From Mycoplasmopsis agassizii (GTDB taxonomy: Bacteria > Bacillota_I > Bacilli_A > Mycoplasmatales > Metamycoplasmataceae): a stretch of 64,000 nucleotides of DNA. The DNA lies in contig NZ_NQMN01000002.1 in NCBI RefSeq assembly GCF_002272945.1, positions 407,059-471,058 of the forward strand. Direction: 5' to 3'. A program made the position numbers and the translations under genes. Positions 1 to 10,445 of the stretch are shown here, one piece after another (position 1 is the stretch's first letter; each line of letters begins with the position of its first letter). A model generated the notes under the pieces. It saw only the letters and a list, made by a program, of their open reading frames with translations, did not search any database and was not told the origin of the DNA.

Positions 1-1
1 A

Positions 2-259
2 TTTGCTACATTTTTTGATTCACCTACTCAGGCAATCACGGTAGGAATCCAAACTTTATTAAATTACACTAAAAAAGCCATGATGGTTTCTTTTGGTCTA
101 AGTAAAGCAGAAGTAACTTGAGCGATGTTAGAAGATAAACCTAACTCAAAAGTAACCGCTTCTTATTTACAACTACATAAAGATTGCGTGTTCATACTCG
201 ATAACGAAGCAGCTAGTTTATTAAGTGAAAAAACCTTAAAATTAGCAGAAAGAAGGTAA
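2..259 (+). CDS. nagB: Glucosamine-6-phosphate deaminase, 3' end only
   Basis: The window opens inside this gene; the last 85 residues are present and the gene ends in TAA. NagB converts glucosamine-6-phosphate to fructose-6-phosphate and ammonia in the cytosol. The visible C-terminal part has the family's ITVGIQTLL segment, then FGLSKAE, and the closing SYLQLHKDCVFILDNEAAS block, which lines up with the end of bacterial NagB. One UGA codon is read as Trp. The stop lies 3 nt before the EIICBA start, so the two are co-transcribed; a deaminase next to a PTS permease points to N-acetylglucosamine or another amino sugar as substrate. A galactosamine-6-phosphate isomerase of the same fold is the main alternative. 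Confidence 0.8.
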
Positions 260-262
260 TTT

Positions 263-2569
263 ATGGTGCAAGCATTAACTAATAAAAAAGTTAATAAGTC
301 GCCCAAAAAGAACTTTAGTGTGAAAAGTTGATGGAATAAAACACTAGCAGTTCTACAACGTGTTGGTAAATCATTGATGTACCCGATCGCCGTTTTACCG
401 ATCGCAGCTCTTTTATTAAGAATTGGAGCCTTAATTGAAGATCCATTTTCAAATGGATCAATTGGTATCAATGAAGCCCAAAAATTTATAGGTATTTTAA
501 TTAAAACACCTGGAGATATAGTTTTTAGTAATTTACCCTTAATTTTCGCCATCGGGATCGCCTTTGGTCTGGCGAATGATAACCGTGGTGAAGCAGCCTT
601 AGTTGGAGCCTTGCTTTGACTAGGGATGAATGCTTTATTAAAAGAAAATATGTTGCCGTTTCAGATTTATAGAAATGTTCTGCAAGCAGAAATGGTAACC
701 AAGCTCGCAGAGAATAACAACCCTGCAACCACTGCAAATCTATCGCAACTACTATTTTTTGGTAAAAAAGGAGTAGCAGTTTATCAACTTGATGCAGGAG
801 TTTTTGGGGGAATTATCTCAGGAGCAATCGTGGCTAAACTTTATAACAGATTTAGACACGTAAAACTTCATCAAGCATTATCATTTTTTGGTGGTAGAAG
901 ATTTATTCCAATGCTAGGAATTGTCTCAATTATTCCTTTAGCACTAGCAATTTCTATCACTTGACCATGAATTCAATACGCCTTAATTAAAATTGGTAAC
1001 GCCTTATCAAGTGCACAAGGCGCTGCAAGGGGTGCGGCTTCAGGAGCCTATGCTATTTTAAATAGGCTCTTACAACCGTTTGGACTCCATCATATTATTA
1101 ACACCTTTGTTTGATTCCAATTACCAATCAGTGGTTTAAACTTTGCTACTGGTGAATTAATTGAAGTTAACGGTGATATTACAGCCTTTAATAGAGGAAT
1201 TGTTAATTCAGGACTATTTACAACTGGATTTTTCCCACTATTTTTAGGTGGGTTACTAGGTGCCGCACTAGCGATGGTTTTAACTAGTGACAAAGATAAA
1301 AGAAAACGTATGTTCTTCTTCTTTGGAGGAACTGCTCTGGTGTCATTCTTAACAGGAATTGATGAACCACTAATTTTCAGTTTCATCTTCGTAAGTCCAC
1401 TACTTTATGGAATCAATGCTCTTTTAACAGGAATTTTTTCAGCCATAGTGGCTTCAACTAGTATGTCAATTGGAATTGGTTTTTCAGCAGGACTAATTGA
1501 CTACATAGTTTCTTTCCCAGTGTCTTGAGGTATTTCTACTTCAGTTCATAACACTGCTAATCATGTGGCAGCTAACCCATTATGAATTTTATTAATTTCA
1601 CCAATTATGGGTGTTGTGCAGTTCTTTGTATTCTGATGAATTATTAAGAAAACAAAAGTACCAATTCCAGGTAGAGAAAAACAACTGGGATTACCTGAAA
1701 TCGAATACAGTGCAGATGTATTTGATAAGGATGAACCTACTAAAGATAAGAAAAAAGAAAAACCTTCAGATCAACCTTACAAAGATAAATATGATGCTCT
1801 TGCAGCTAATATCTTAGATATTGTCGGAGTTGATAATGTTATAGTTGCAGAAAACTGTGCAACTAGATTACGTTTAACAGTTAAAGATAATACCAAAATT
1901 GATGAAACTAAAATTAAACAACTAGGTGTTAAAGGAATTGTTAAACTAGGTAACGAAGGTTTTCAAGCAATTATTGGAACAGATGTGGAACACGTTGCTG
2001 ATTATTTCAGAACAAGAATTGAAACAAATAACGCAGGCTTTGTTTCAAAAGATAAACCACAACAGGTTGAAACTTTAGCAACTACTAAAGCAGATAAATT
2101 AACTAATCCAGTAATTATTAAGGCTCCGATTTCAGGAGAAATTAAAACTTTAAAATCATTAGAAGATGGTGTTTTTTCAGAAAAAATGCTAGGTGATGGT
2201 TTTGTAATTTCAACCAAAGATCATAAAGGTAAATTAAAAATTGCTGCTCCTATTTCAGGAAAATTAACAGCTCTTTTTGATGCTAAACATGCCTATGGAA
2301 TCACCAATGAAAACGGAGTAAAAGTTCTAGTTCATATTGGATTAGATACAGTTAAATTACAAGGTAAAGGTTTTGTTACAAAACTAGTTCAAGATCAAGA
2401 AATTAAACTAGGGCAATTACTAGTTGAAATTGATTTAGATCTGATTAGAGAAAACAATTTACCAGATGATATTATTGTGGTTGTTTTAGAAGAATCACAA
2501 CATAAAGATCTTGAACAAACTAAAGTTCAAAATGCAAAAATGGGCGAAACCATTTTAAAGGTAAGATAA
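263..2569 (+). CDS. PTS permease EIICBA, glucose/N-acetylglucosamine family
   Basis: A 768-residue membrane permease that imports and phosphorylates a sugar using phosphate from HPr. Domain order is C-B-A. A hydrophobic EIIC domain (about residues 35-460) contains GIDEPLIFSFIF, the variant of the family GITEP motif. A charged linker follows, then EIIB with the phospho-cysteine in ENCATRLR (Cys532), then EIIA of the glucose type with the phospho-histidine in VLVHIGLDT (about His691). Several UGA codons are Trp. It starts 3 nt after nagB and ends 1 nt before the aldolase gene. The operon partners suggest GlcNAc specificity, but the sequence alone does not separate glucose from GlcNAc. Confidence 0.88.
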
Positions 2570-2570
2570 G

Positions 2571-3398
2571 ATGTTAGTGAATCCCTATGTTATTTTAAAA
2601 ACTGCAAAGGACAATAATTATGGCGTAGGTTCATTTAATGTTTTAAATATTGAATTAGCAAAAGCAGTTATTGAAGCTGCAGAAAATTTAAATCAAGATG
2701 TGATGTTACAAATCACTGATAGTGCTTTGTCATGAATTGGTTTAGATTACTTTTTACCAGGATTAATTGAAGTTGCAAAAAAATCTAAAATCAAAATTGC
2801 TATTCATTATGATCACGTTTATAGCCTCGAACATTTTCAAAAAAATGTTATTCAAGGTTTTACTTCTGGAATGTATGATGGATCAAAATTAGTATTTGAT
2901 GAGAATGTCAATAACTCATTAATTGCAAGAAATTTAACCACTTCTAAAAACATCTTTTTAGAATTAGAAATAGGTGTAATAGGTGGTAAAGAAGATTCAA
3001 AAATATCGCAAGAAGATCTAGCAAATGAAGAGCAAATAATTAAGTTTTATGAACTCACAAAACCAGATGCTTTAGCAGCTGCTTTTGGAACTGCACACGG
3101 AGTTTATAAAGATGAAGTAAAAATTAATTTTGATTTAATTAAAAATCTAAATCAAAAATTAGATACGTTTTTAGTACTTCATGGTTCTAGTGGATTAAGC
3201 GAAGAATTAATTAAAAAAAGTATTGCTAGTGGTATTAGCAAAGTAAATGTTGGAACTGATTTATTAATAGTTTATAATAAGGCTATTAAAGAGTATTTCA
3301 GGAATCATCCTAACGAATACGATATTAGAAAAATTAATCAATATGCAATTGATTTAGTGAAAGAAGAAGTTACAAAATATTTAATGTGATTTAAGTAA
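2571..3398 (+). CDS. fba: Class II ketose-bisphosphate aldolase
   Basis: A 275-residue zinc-dependent aldolase that splits fructose-1,6-bisphosphate, or possibly tagatose-1,6-bisphosphate, into two trioses. Family landmarks are visible: the zinc-binding HYDH near residue 82, AFGTAHGVYK in the middle, LVLHGSSGL, and the substrate loop KVNVGTDL near the C terminus. The C-terminal Trp is encoded by UGA, so the true stop is the TAA nine bases later. The substrate loop differs from the usual INIDTDL of fructose-bisphosphate aldolases and is closer to tagatose enzymes. Given the amino-sugar operon either substrate is possible. The ATG is 1 nt after the permease stop. Confidence 0.82.
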
Positions 3399-3399
3399 T

Positions 3400-3627
3400 A
3401 TGGAAAATGCAAAAGTAATTATGTCGGTGATCTTTTTTGTTCTAGCAGCAATTTTAGCAGTTAGTTTATTCTTTATAAATAAGACACTAAAACAACGTTA
3501 TAGTGAGAACGAAAAGTCATGAAAAAAAACATTCTTAGTTTATTCTTTTTGAGCATGTTTAATATTCGCAATTGTGTTTGTAATAGCAGGTTTTGCGACT
3601 GTTTTCGGCAATAATTTCATTACCTAA
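3400..3627 (+). CDS. Small two-helix membrane protein
   Basis: A 75-residue protein of unknown function. It has two hydrophobic segments (about residues 6-27 and 46-68) separated by a short charged loop around KQRYSENEKSWKK, and two UGA-encoded Trp. The ATG lies 1 nt after the aldolase stop and the gene ends just before the operon terminator, so it is the last member of the amino-sugar operon. It could be an accessory factor for the permease, but that rests only on position. Confidence 0.6.
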
Positions 3628-3682
3628 AAGCTTTAAAAAAATTAAATTTTAGACAATCATCTTTTAACTAAAAATTTTAAAT

Positions 3683-3709
3683 CCTACATTCATTTATGTA
3701 GGGTTTTTT
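3683..3709 (+). terminator. Terminator of the nagB-PTS-aldolase operon
   Basis: Inverted arms CCTACAT and ATGTAGG with a short loop are followed by six T. It lies about 55 bases after the last gene of the operon. Confidence 0.8.
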
Positions 3710-3741
3710 AATAAACTTTTATGTATTAAATTTAAAAAAAG

Positions 3742-4017
3742 ATGAAGCATATATTTTCCAAACTATGACAATTAAAAATTAAAAATAAGATAGTCAAAAT
3801 TTTCAAAGGTAAAAAAATATGAACTAGATAAACACACAAATATTTTAAAAATTATGACTGCATAATTGTTTCAATATTTATTTTAATTTTTTTAATTTAT
3901 GAGTGGATTAAGTTACCTAAAAAAATAAACATCTTTTTTAAAAAGATGAAAATAAAATCTTCCAAAATTTGGAAGATTAATTACTTAATAAATTTACTAA
4001 TAATTAAATATATTTAA
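3742..4017 (+). pseudogene. Possible remnant of a small membrane protein
   Basis: From the ATG at 3742 a frame runs 91 codons with a single interruption, a TAA at 3829. After the stop the frame has a hydrophobic stretch (CIIVSIFILIFLIYEWI) flanked by basic residues, as in a single-pass membrane protein. No ribosome site is clear and the frame overlaps the dps terminator. It may be a chance open frame in AT-rich DNA. I see nothing else between 3710 and 3945. Confidence 0.2.
3948..3978 (-). terminator. Terminator of dps
   Basis: Arms AATCTTCCAAA and TTTGGAAGATT are separated by one base. Read on the minus strand the hairpin is followed by a T-rich run, about 50 bases after the dps stop. Confidence 0.7.
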
Positions 4018-4026
4018 TTAATCTTT

Positions 4027-4458
4027 TTAGTTTTTACTTTTTGAATACATTCAAATTGCTTTATCTAAAAACATTAATAATTCATCTAATAAAGGTTGTT
4101 CAGTTGGACCTCATTCATAACTTGTTGCATATTCTAAAATAGTTTTTGAATCAGTAACAACATGTTCAATAATTGTTTCTTGATCATAATTAATTTGTTT
4201 ATTAGATGTAGGCATTTCTTTAATTAAAGAATTGTTAACTGCTTCACTTAAAGTTGCATTTAAGACTGCATTTTGCATTACAATTTTCTCTGCAAATTCA
4301 TCAACAAATTCTAAAACCTGTTCAGCAGTTTTATCTAATTCTTCATGTATTTCAAAAAAGAATCTATCTTTAACTTGTCAATGGAAGTTTTTAATTTTTT
4401 GGTATCAAACAGTTAATGTGTAATAAAGTTTGATTAATTCATTTGTATTTTTTTTCAT
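4027..4458 (-). CDS. dps: Dps-like mini-ferritin
   Basis: A 143-residue ferritin-like protein that oxidises and stores iron and protects DNA from peroxide. The complete intersubunit ferroxidase site of the Dps family can be read with correct spacing: His26 and His38 in NFHWQVKDRFFFEIHEELD, Asp42, then Asp53 and Glu57 in FVDEFAEK. These match His31, His43, Asp47, Asp58 and Glu62 of characterised Dps proteins. Four UGA codons are Trp, which splits the gene in a standard-code reading. The promoter ends almost at the ATG, so the message is probably leaderless. The gene stands alone, divergent from dinB. Confidence 0.88.
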
Positions 4459-4464
4459 GTTTTG

Positions 4465-4473
4465 ATTATAGCA
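4465..4473 (-). promoter_or_regulatory. Extended -10 promoter of dps
   Basis: On the minus strand TGCTATAAT ends 6 bases before the dps ATG. With normal -10 to start spacing, transcription would begin at or next to the A of the start codon, giving a leaderless mRNA. No Shine-Dalgarno sequence is present. Confidence 0.65.
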
Positions 4474-4545
4474 CACGGACATTTAATTATGTCTTTTTAG
4501 GATTATTAATTAAGTTAAGTTATTAATTTTATTTTGTCCCAAAAA

Positions 4546-4577
4546 TTTTATATTTGATACTTATCTCAAATATAAAA
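4546..4577. promoter_or_regulatory. Inverted repeat 1 upstream of dinB
   Basis: Twelve-base arms TTTTATATTTGA and TCAAATATAAAA are separated by 8 bases. The right arm overlaps TATAAA, a possible -10 element for dinB. It lies between divergent genes, so it is not at the end of a transcript and is better explained as an operator than a terminator. Confidence 0.45.
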
Positions 4578-4587
4578 ATTACAAATT

Positions 4588-4619
4588 AAATTTTAGCAAT
4601 GTTTTATTTGCTAAAATTT
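4588..4619. promoter_or_regulatory. Inverted repeat 2 upstream of dinB
   Basis: Twelve-base arms AAATTTTAGCAA and TTGCTAAAATTT are separated by 8 bases and end 6 bases before the dinB ATG. It has the same arm and spacer length as the neighbouring repeat but a different sequence. It could be an operator or a leader hairpin that limits translation. Confidence 0.45.
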
Positions 4620-4625
4620 TAAAAG

Positions 4626-5900
4626 ATGAAAAGTAAAAAAATGGATCTAAGTCAATATATATTTCATATCGATATGGATAGTTTTTTTGCTTCAGCAATT
4701 TCGACTGTAAGACCTGAATTAAAGGGTAAAAAAGTAGCTGTTGCAACTAATAATTTAAGAGCAATTGTAGCTGCCGCTAGTTATGAAGCAAAAGCCTGTG
4801 GAGTAAAAATTGCTAAGCCTGTTTATCAAGCAAAACATGTGTGTCCTGATGTCATTATTGTGCCACCTGATTTTGCTTTATTTAATAAACTTTCTACAGG
4901 TATATTTGAGTATTTAGCATTCACATATTCAGTGCCAATTCAGATTTATTCAATCGATGAATGTTACATGAATGTAACAAGTTTAATTTCAAAAGATATG
5001 TCTCCTAAAAAACTCGCATTGCAAATTCAAAATCAAATTTTGAGTGAATTTGATATTCCAGTTTCAATTGGTATTTCACATAATTTGTGAAATGCGAAAA
5101 TGTCTTCACCATTAAATAAGCCACTTGGTATTAGTGTAACTAAACCAAGTAAAATGAAAGATATTTTATATCCTTTACCGATTGATGATTTTTTTGGAAT
5201 AGGAAAATCAAGCAGTGAAAAACTTAAAAAACTAGGTATTAAAACTATTGGTGATTTTTGTACTTTTAAAGTTCACTACAATATTTTAGAAGCAATTTTT
5301 AAAGGTCGTTTTCAAGGTCTAATTGAAAACTGTCAAGGACTAAGTAGTAATTTTGTTGATGAAGATGCTAACCTTTTAAAAGGAATAGGTAATAGTGAAA
5401 CTTTTGATTATGATTTAAGTAGTTATGAAGATCTAGTTCAAGAATTATCAAGAATGGTTGATAGAGCTTGAAAGCGTTTAAAAGCTAGAGCACTTTATCC
5501 TTATTCAATTTCTGTTTCACTGCGTTCACAAGAAAAAAAGTGAACTTCAAAGCAACATATCTTTAAAGAAGCAATTAATACTAAGGAATCAGCACTAAAA
5601 GAAGCAATCAAACTATTTGAAAAATTATGAAAAGAAGAAACACAAAGAGGTATAGGTGTTAGTTTTTCAAAGTTAGTTAATAAGTTTGAACAACGTGAAA
5701 ATAATGTTTTATTTGAAGAATATGACGAAGAAACTAGAATGGAAAACAAGGTTAAAAAAATAGTTCAATCAGTTAATAAAAATTTCAAAAACAAAGCAGT
5801 TTTTTCAGGTCAAGAATATTTGGAAAATCAAACATTAAATAAAAAACGACAACGTTTTTTAAAGGATGACTTTTCTTATAAAAATGAATCTATAAAATAA
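4626..5900 (+). CDS. dinB: Y-family DNA polymerase (DinB/Pol IV type)
   Basis: A 424-residue translesion polymerase. The catalytic motifs are present: HIDMDSFFAS near the N terminus, which carries a metal-binding Asp, and YSIDECYM around residue 118 with the Asp-Glu pair. SIGISHN and KMSSPLNKP follow, then a helix-hairpin-helix thumb (DDFFGIGKSSSEKLKKLGI) and the little-finger domain. Internal UGA codons are Trp. It is somewhat longer than typical Pol IV because of a basic C-terminal tail. The ATG is preceded by two inverted repeats rather than a good ribosome site. No recA or lexA lies nearby. Confidence 0.88.
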
Positions 5901-6163
5901 CTAATAAAATTACTCAATTGGTATGTTTGATTTTTCGACAAAATACTTATAATGGCAAGTTTTTTTGAATAAAGTTTAAAATTGTTATGTCGAACAAAAG
6001 TTAGTAGAAGTATTTGAAGATAATAATAAAACAACATTTATTATTATTCCAAGGGGCGTGATAAATATGTTATTCAAAAAAAGAAGTAGATTTTTCCTGA
6101 ATTGTAATATCTAACTCGATCAGAAAGGTTGGGGTAGATATTTTTTTTATAATATCATTTAGT
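5901..6163 (+). other. Intergenic DNA with promoter-like site and a short reading-frame remnant
   Basis: TATAAT at 5948-5953 resembles a -10 box. Between about 6010 and 6115 a frame reads VEVFEDNNKTTFIIIPRGV before a stop; it lacks a start and may be the remains of a gene interrupted by the IS30 element that follows. I could not find terminal inverted repeats of the element here. Confidence 0.25.
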
Positions 6164-7141
6164 ATGTTGTACAAACGATTAGGGATTCAAGAAAGATTTG
6201 CAATTCAAATATTTTTGAAGGATGGAAATAGTATTTCGGAAATATCTAGAAAACTAGATAAAGATAAATCTACAATATCTAGAGAAATAAAAATAAATTC
6301 AATTCACGGTGAATATGATTCTGCTAAAGCTGAACAGAAATCTAATGAAAGAAGACATAAAAATTTTCAAACATTTGATGGCAAGTATAAGGAGTTTGCT
6401 AAATATTTAATAGACAATTATAAACCTGAGACTAAAAGCATAAAAGTGGTTATTCATGATTTTAAAGATAAACAGCCAAACAAGCCTGTACCATGCTGAA
6501 AGACTGTTTACAACTGAGTTAATTCAGGTAATTGAGATATTAAAAGAGACAATCTCTTAAGAAATGAATACAAACACAGAAAAAAACCTAAAATCTCTTA
6601 CTACTCAAAATTTAAACATTTATGAGTTTTACCCATATGATTAAGACCTGATTATATTAACGATAGAAGAAAATTCGGACACTGATAATTAGATTTAATT
6701 ATTGGTAAAAAAGACTCAAGTAGCAAAAATTTAATGAATTTGACAGAAAGATTAAGCAGAAAATCTTTTATTATTCACGTTGATTCTAAGAAGCCACAAG
6801 AAATTAATGAAAAACTCTTAATTCTTATAAATGAAGAAAATCTGTTTGTAAAATCAATTACTGTTGATAATGGTTTAGAATTTTCAAAGCTGAATGAAGT
6901 AGCTCAAGAACTAAAAACGATGATTTATTATTGTGAGCCATATGCTTCTTTTCAAAGAGGCTCCAACGAAAATTGGAATGGATTAATTCGAAGGTTTTAC
7001 AAAAAAGGTACAGATTTTAGTTTGATTTCAAAAAATGAATTACAAATAATTGAAGATAAAATAAACAGCATGCCTAGAGAAATTTTAGGATGAAAATCTA
7101 GCAACGAAGTGTATGACTATTACATGAATTTAATGAAGTAA
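6164..7141 (+). pseudogene. IS30-family transposase with in-frame nonsense codon
   Basis: The frame encodes a full-length IS30-type transposase of about 325 residues. It has an N-terminal helix-turn-helix (SISEISRKLDKDKSTISREI) and DDE catalytic parts: LDLIIGKK, then TVDNGLEF, then RGSNENWNGLIRR. The codon that should encode Glu in the conserved HWE-x-D motif is TAA (6686-6688), just before the first catalytic Asp, so translation stops at about residue 174. Other UGA codons are Trp. The element is probably inactive unless the stop is read through. It sits at the edge of the accessory lipoprotein region. Confidence 0.85.
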
Positions 7142-7339
7142 TTTAATGATGGGCAGCAAACAGTTTTTAGTTTTCTAAAGACTATTTTCATAATGCAAAA
7201 TCTAAAATAATTTGTTTAAATAAGCACTGAAAACGAATTTTAAAAAGTTTTATTTGAAAATTGATGAATGTTTTAATTTAAAAAATGAAATTGATTATAA
7301 TGTCATTATAAACGTCGAGTTAAATATTACAATTCATAG

Positions 7340-8584
7340 TTAATCTTTACACCTGTAATTCTAGCAATTAGTTGCTCATCAAAAACAATTGAAAACTTAT
7401 CAGATGATGCTAGTCAAATCAAAATAGTTTCAAAAAATCATGAACATACATTTTTTAACAAGACTATTAAATATTCTCTGTTTGATAAATCAATTGCCAA
7501 AATAATGTATGAAACATTCGCAAATAATTTAGAACCACTGATTTTAAGTTCCGTATCAGAATTAGAGGACTTCATAAATAAATGAAGTCAATCAGTTATA
7601 AAAACTTTTGGCACAGAAGAAGAATCTCAAAAGAATTTTAAGGTTTCATTAAAAAGATTAATAGAAACTATTTCTTTAAATACTAAATTAGCTAGAGACA
7701 CATTCAATGAAAAATACTTTGAAGATAATTTATTGATTATCGATTTTGGTAATCAAATTGAACCAAAAAGTAAAATTCAAGAACTTTCACCGAATAAAAC
7801 CAGTTCATTAGATAACTTACTAGATATCTATGTAAAGGAAAATAAAATTTACATAGTTTATGATGTTGCTGAAAATTTATATAATAGCGATAAATATCAG
7901 TCCACATCTGTTATTTATTCATTAAATAAAAAAATGTTTGACTTGAAAAGTATTGATTACAAAGTTGAAAAAATAAAATATGATACTCAAAAAAGAACGC
8001 CTATTTCAGAAAGAATTCTTTCTGTTTCATCATTTATTACTCAGGATTTATCACAACATCAAAGAGGTGAAAATAGTTGAATAAGAGATTCATCTTTAGG
8101 TAATTATGGATTAAAAATTTTTAAAACAAAACAAGAATTTGATGAATTAATAAACGGTTTTGTAACTTTTTATAATAAGAAACACTCAAAAATATTTTCT
8201 GAGTCTATAAAAGCAAATATTTTAAACACATACAATTCAGATTATTTTGATAATAACTATTTACTACTTTTTTCAGCAATGAATTGAGGCGTTGAAACAG
8301 AATTGTTTAGCGATTATATAGAACATTCATATAACATAACCAAACAAGAAAACACTTTACTTTTCACATTGAACGCTTCAGGGGGATTATCAAATGATGC
8401 AATTAGATATGAAGATTTAGTTGTTTTTGAAAATAAAAGTAAGGACACAGGGATTTGACTTATAAATGCCGATGGACAGCAACACACTTTATTTTTTAAG
8501 ATAGCAAGAAATGCATATGATTATAAAGAGGGATTAAAACTTAAACTCAAAATTAATAAATATTGGCGACCACGACTAAATTAA
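7340..8584 (+). pseudogene. Lipoprotein gene lacking its start and signal peptide
   Basis: The frame is open from 7340 to TAA at 8584 (414 codons) and its product closely resembles the intact lipoprotein gene downstream. Shared blocks are ILAISCSS at the lipobox, then NEKYFEDNLLIIDFGNQ, TPISERILSVSSFITQDLS and DGQQHTLFFKIAR. The frame begins with a TAG at 7337, only seven codons before the lipobox, and has no ATG or good start before the Cys. The signal peptide and ribosome site are missing. The body shows no further stops except UGA (Trp), so the damage looks recent. The IS30 remnant 200 bases upstream may have caused the truncation. Confidence 0.7.
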
Positions 8585-8849
8585 ATGTTTTCTAGAATCA
8601 ATTTCAAGGTGGCTCTCAAATTCATTCATCAGTAAAGCGTAAATAAACTTTTTTATTTACATTAAATTTTCATATTTAAAAATTATTTATTCGCTTTTTT
8701 TGCAATAGGTATAAGATTTTGTTGTTCATAGAAACGATAACAAACTTTTAAAATATTACTAGATGTAAAAATTACTATCAACAATTTTTTGAACTTCAAA
8801 ATATAATTCTGAGAACATTATTTTGCTAGTTTATTCCTTTAATATTTAT

Positions 8850-8894
8850 CAACCTGATTTTATAAATAAAATCTAGGTTGCTGAAAAATTTTTT
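8850..8894 (+). terminator. Terminator in the lipoprotein intergenic region
   Basis: A long imperfect hairpin, CAACCTGATTTTAT against ATAAAATCTAGGTTG with one bulged T, is followed by an A-rich stretch and eight T/C-ending bases. The rest of 8585-8959 shows no gene. Confidence 0.6.
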
Positions 8895-8959
8895 TCATTC
8901 ACTTGCTAATTTAAAAAGCATGAATGTAAGTTTTTAAAATATTAAGGTGGTAATAAAAT

Positions 8960-10354
8960 ATGTCATTCAATAAAAAAAGATTACTTGTTTCAACTGTATC
9001 TTTAACAACATTTGCATCCATAACTGTAGCAATTAGTTGCTCATCAATTGTTCCAGAAACTAAAACAAAAGAGCCCGAAAAAATTGAAAAGCCTGTTCCA
9101 ATTCAAGTTCCTATTATTAAAAAAGAAGGTTCTGAAAAACCGATTAAAAAAGATAAATCAATTCAGGAGATTAAAATAAATTTAGATAGCAAATTATCAA
9201 ATGTATATTTAAATTCAAAGAACTTGAGTTACTTAACTTTTAATAAGCAAGTTACTAAAATGCTGGTTGATCAAGAGGTTAAAAATTTACAACCACTTGT
9301 TTTAAGATCTAAAAAACAGTTAATTAGATTTTTAAATAATTGAAAAAATAGTTTATTAAATAAATTTGATACTGATGAAAAAACACAAAGAGATCTTGGT
9401 CTTTCAAAACTCAAATTAACCGAAATGTTTGATGATTTCATGAAACAAATCATCAAGCAATTTAATAGTGAGTACTTTGATAAAAATTTAATAGTAATTG
9501 ACTTTGGAAATAAATATTCAGCATTAGGCCAAAAAAGTAAATACTTTTTTGATACTCAAATTATCATTAAAAACCTAGTTGATATTTATCCTTCTAATAA
9601 TAAAATTATTATTACCTATGATGTAAGCGATAAAAAAGTAGATGATAATTCAGAACTATATTCAGTTTTTTATTCATTGAATAAAAAACAATTTAATTTA
9701 AGAAATGAAAATTACACTGTAGTCAAAAGAAGCTTTGATAAAAAGCGACAAACACCAATTAGTAAACGTGCATTAGAAGTCGCTTCATATATTACTCAAG
9801 ATCTTTCAAGATACCCTGTTGAAAATGATTACAATAATTGAATTAGGAATAGATTATGAGAAAATTTTGCTTCAATTGTTTTGCATTCTAAAAGAGAATT
9901 TAATACTTTTGTGAATGAGTTTGCAAAGTTTTATAGAAGAAGATATAAAAAAGATTTTCCAAAATCACAAATGCAAAATATGATGGAGACATATAACGAT
10001 GAATATTTTAAAGATAACAAATTAGTGCTTTTATCTGCATATGATTATGTATCTAATAACGACCTTTTTAACGATTTCATTGAAAATTCTTACGATTTAA
10101 AACTTAAGGGTAATGAACTTACTTTCACTATATTTAAAAAAGATACTCGTCCAACTAATGATGCATTAACTCCACAGGATCATGTTGTTTTTGAAAATAA
10201 AAGTAAAGATGAAGGTCAACTAATGCATCAAGCTGATGGTCGACGTCAACACACTTTATTTTTAAAACTACCAAGAAATTTAATATCTTTAAATAAAAAA
10301 TTAAAAGTAATTGTTGAAGTTGAAAACCAAAACTTTTATTGAAGTAATTACTAA
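8960..10354 (+). CDS. Surface lipoprotein with a duplicated domain
   Basis: A 464-residue lipoprotein of unknown function. The signal peptide MSFNKKRLLVSTVSLTTFA ends in the lipobox VAISC, with Cys about 27 as the lipidation site, followed by a Pro/Lys/Glu-rich linker to about residue 75. The rest seems to hold two related halves: each has a Lys/Arg-rich helix, then YFDKNLIVIDFG in the first or YFKDNKLVLLSAY in the second, then a strand-rich part. A good ribosome site (AAGGTGG) precedes the ATG. The truncated gene just upstream is a paralogue. Confidence 0.8.
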
Positions 10355-10445
10355 ATAAATACATACTTTGTAGATTTTAGATTAATTTAAAGTGACATAA
10401 TTTTTATAAACTTTTAGTCTTAAAATAGGAAATCCAAAAATAAAT

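Noticed and set aside
3742..4017. A functional small membrane protein
   Set aside because: An in-frame TAA interrupts it and it overlaps the dps terminator. Kept only as a low-confidence remnant.
5901..7340. Terminal inverted repeats and target duplications of the IS30 element
   Set aside because: I compared the flanks by eye and found no convincing matching ends, so element borders are not given.
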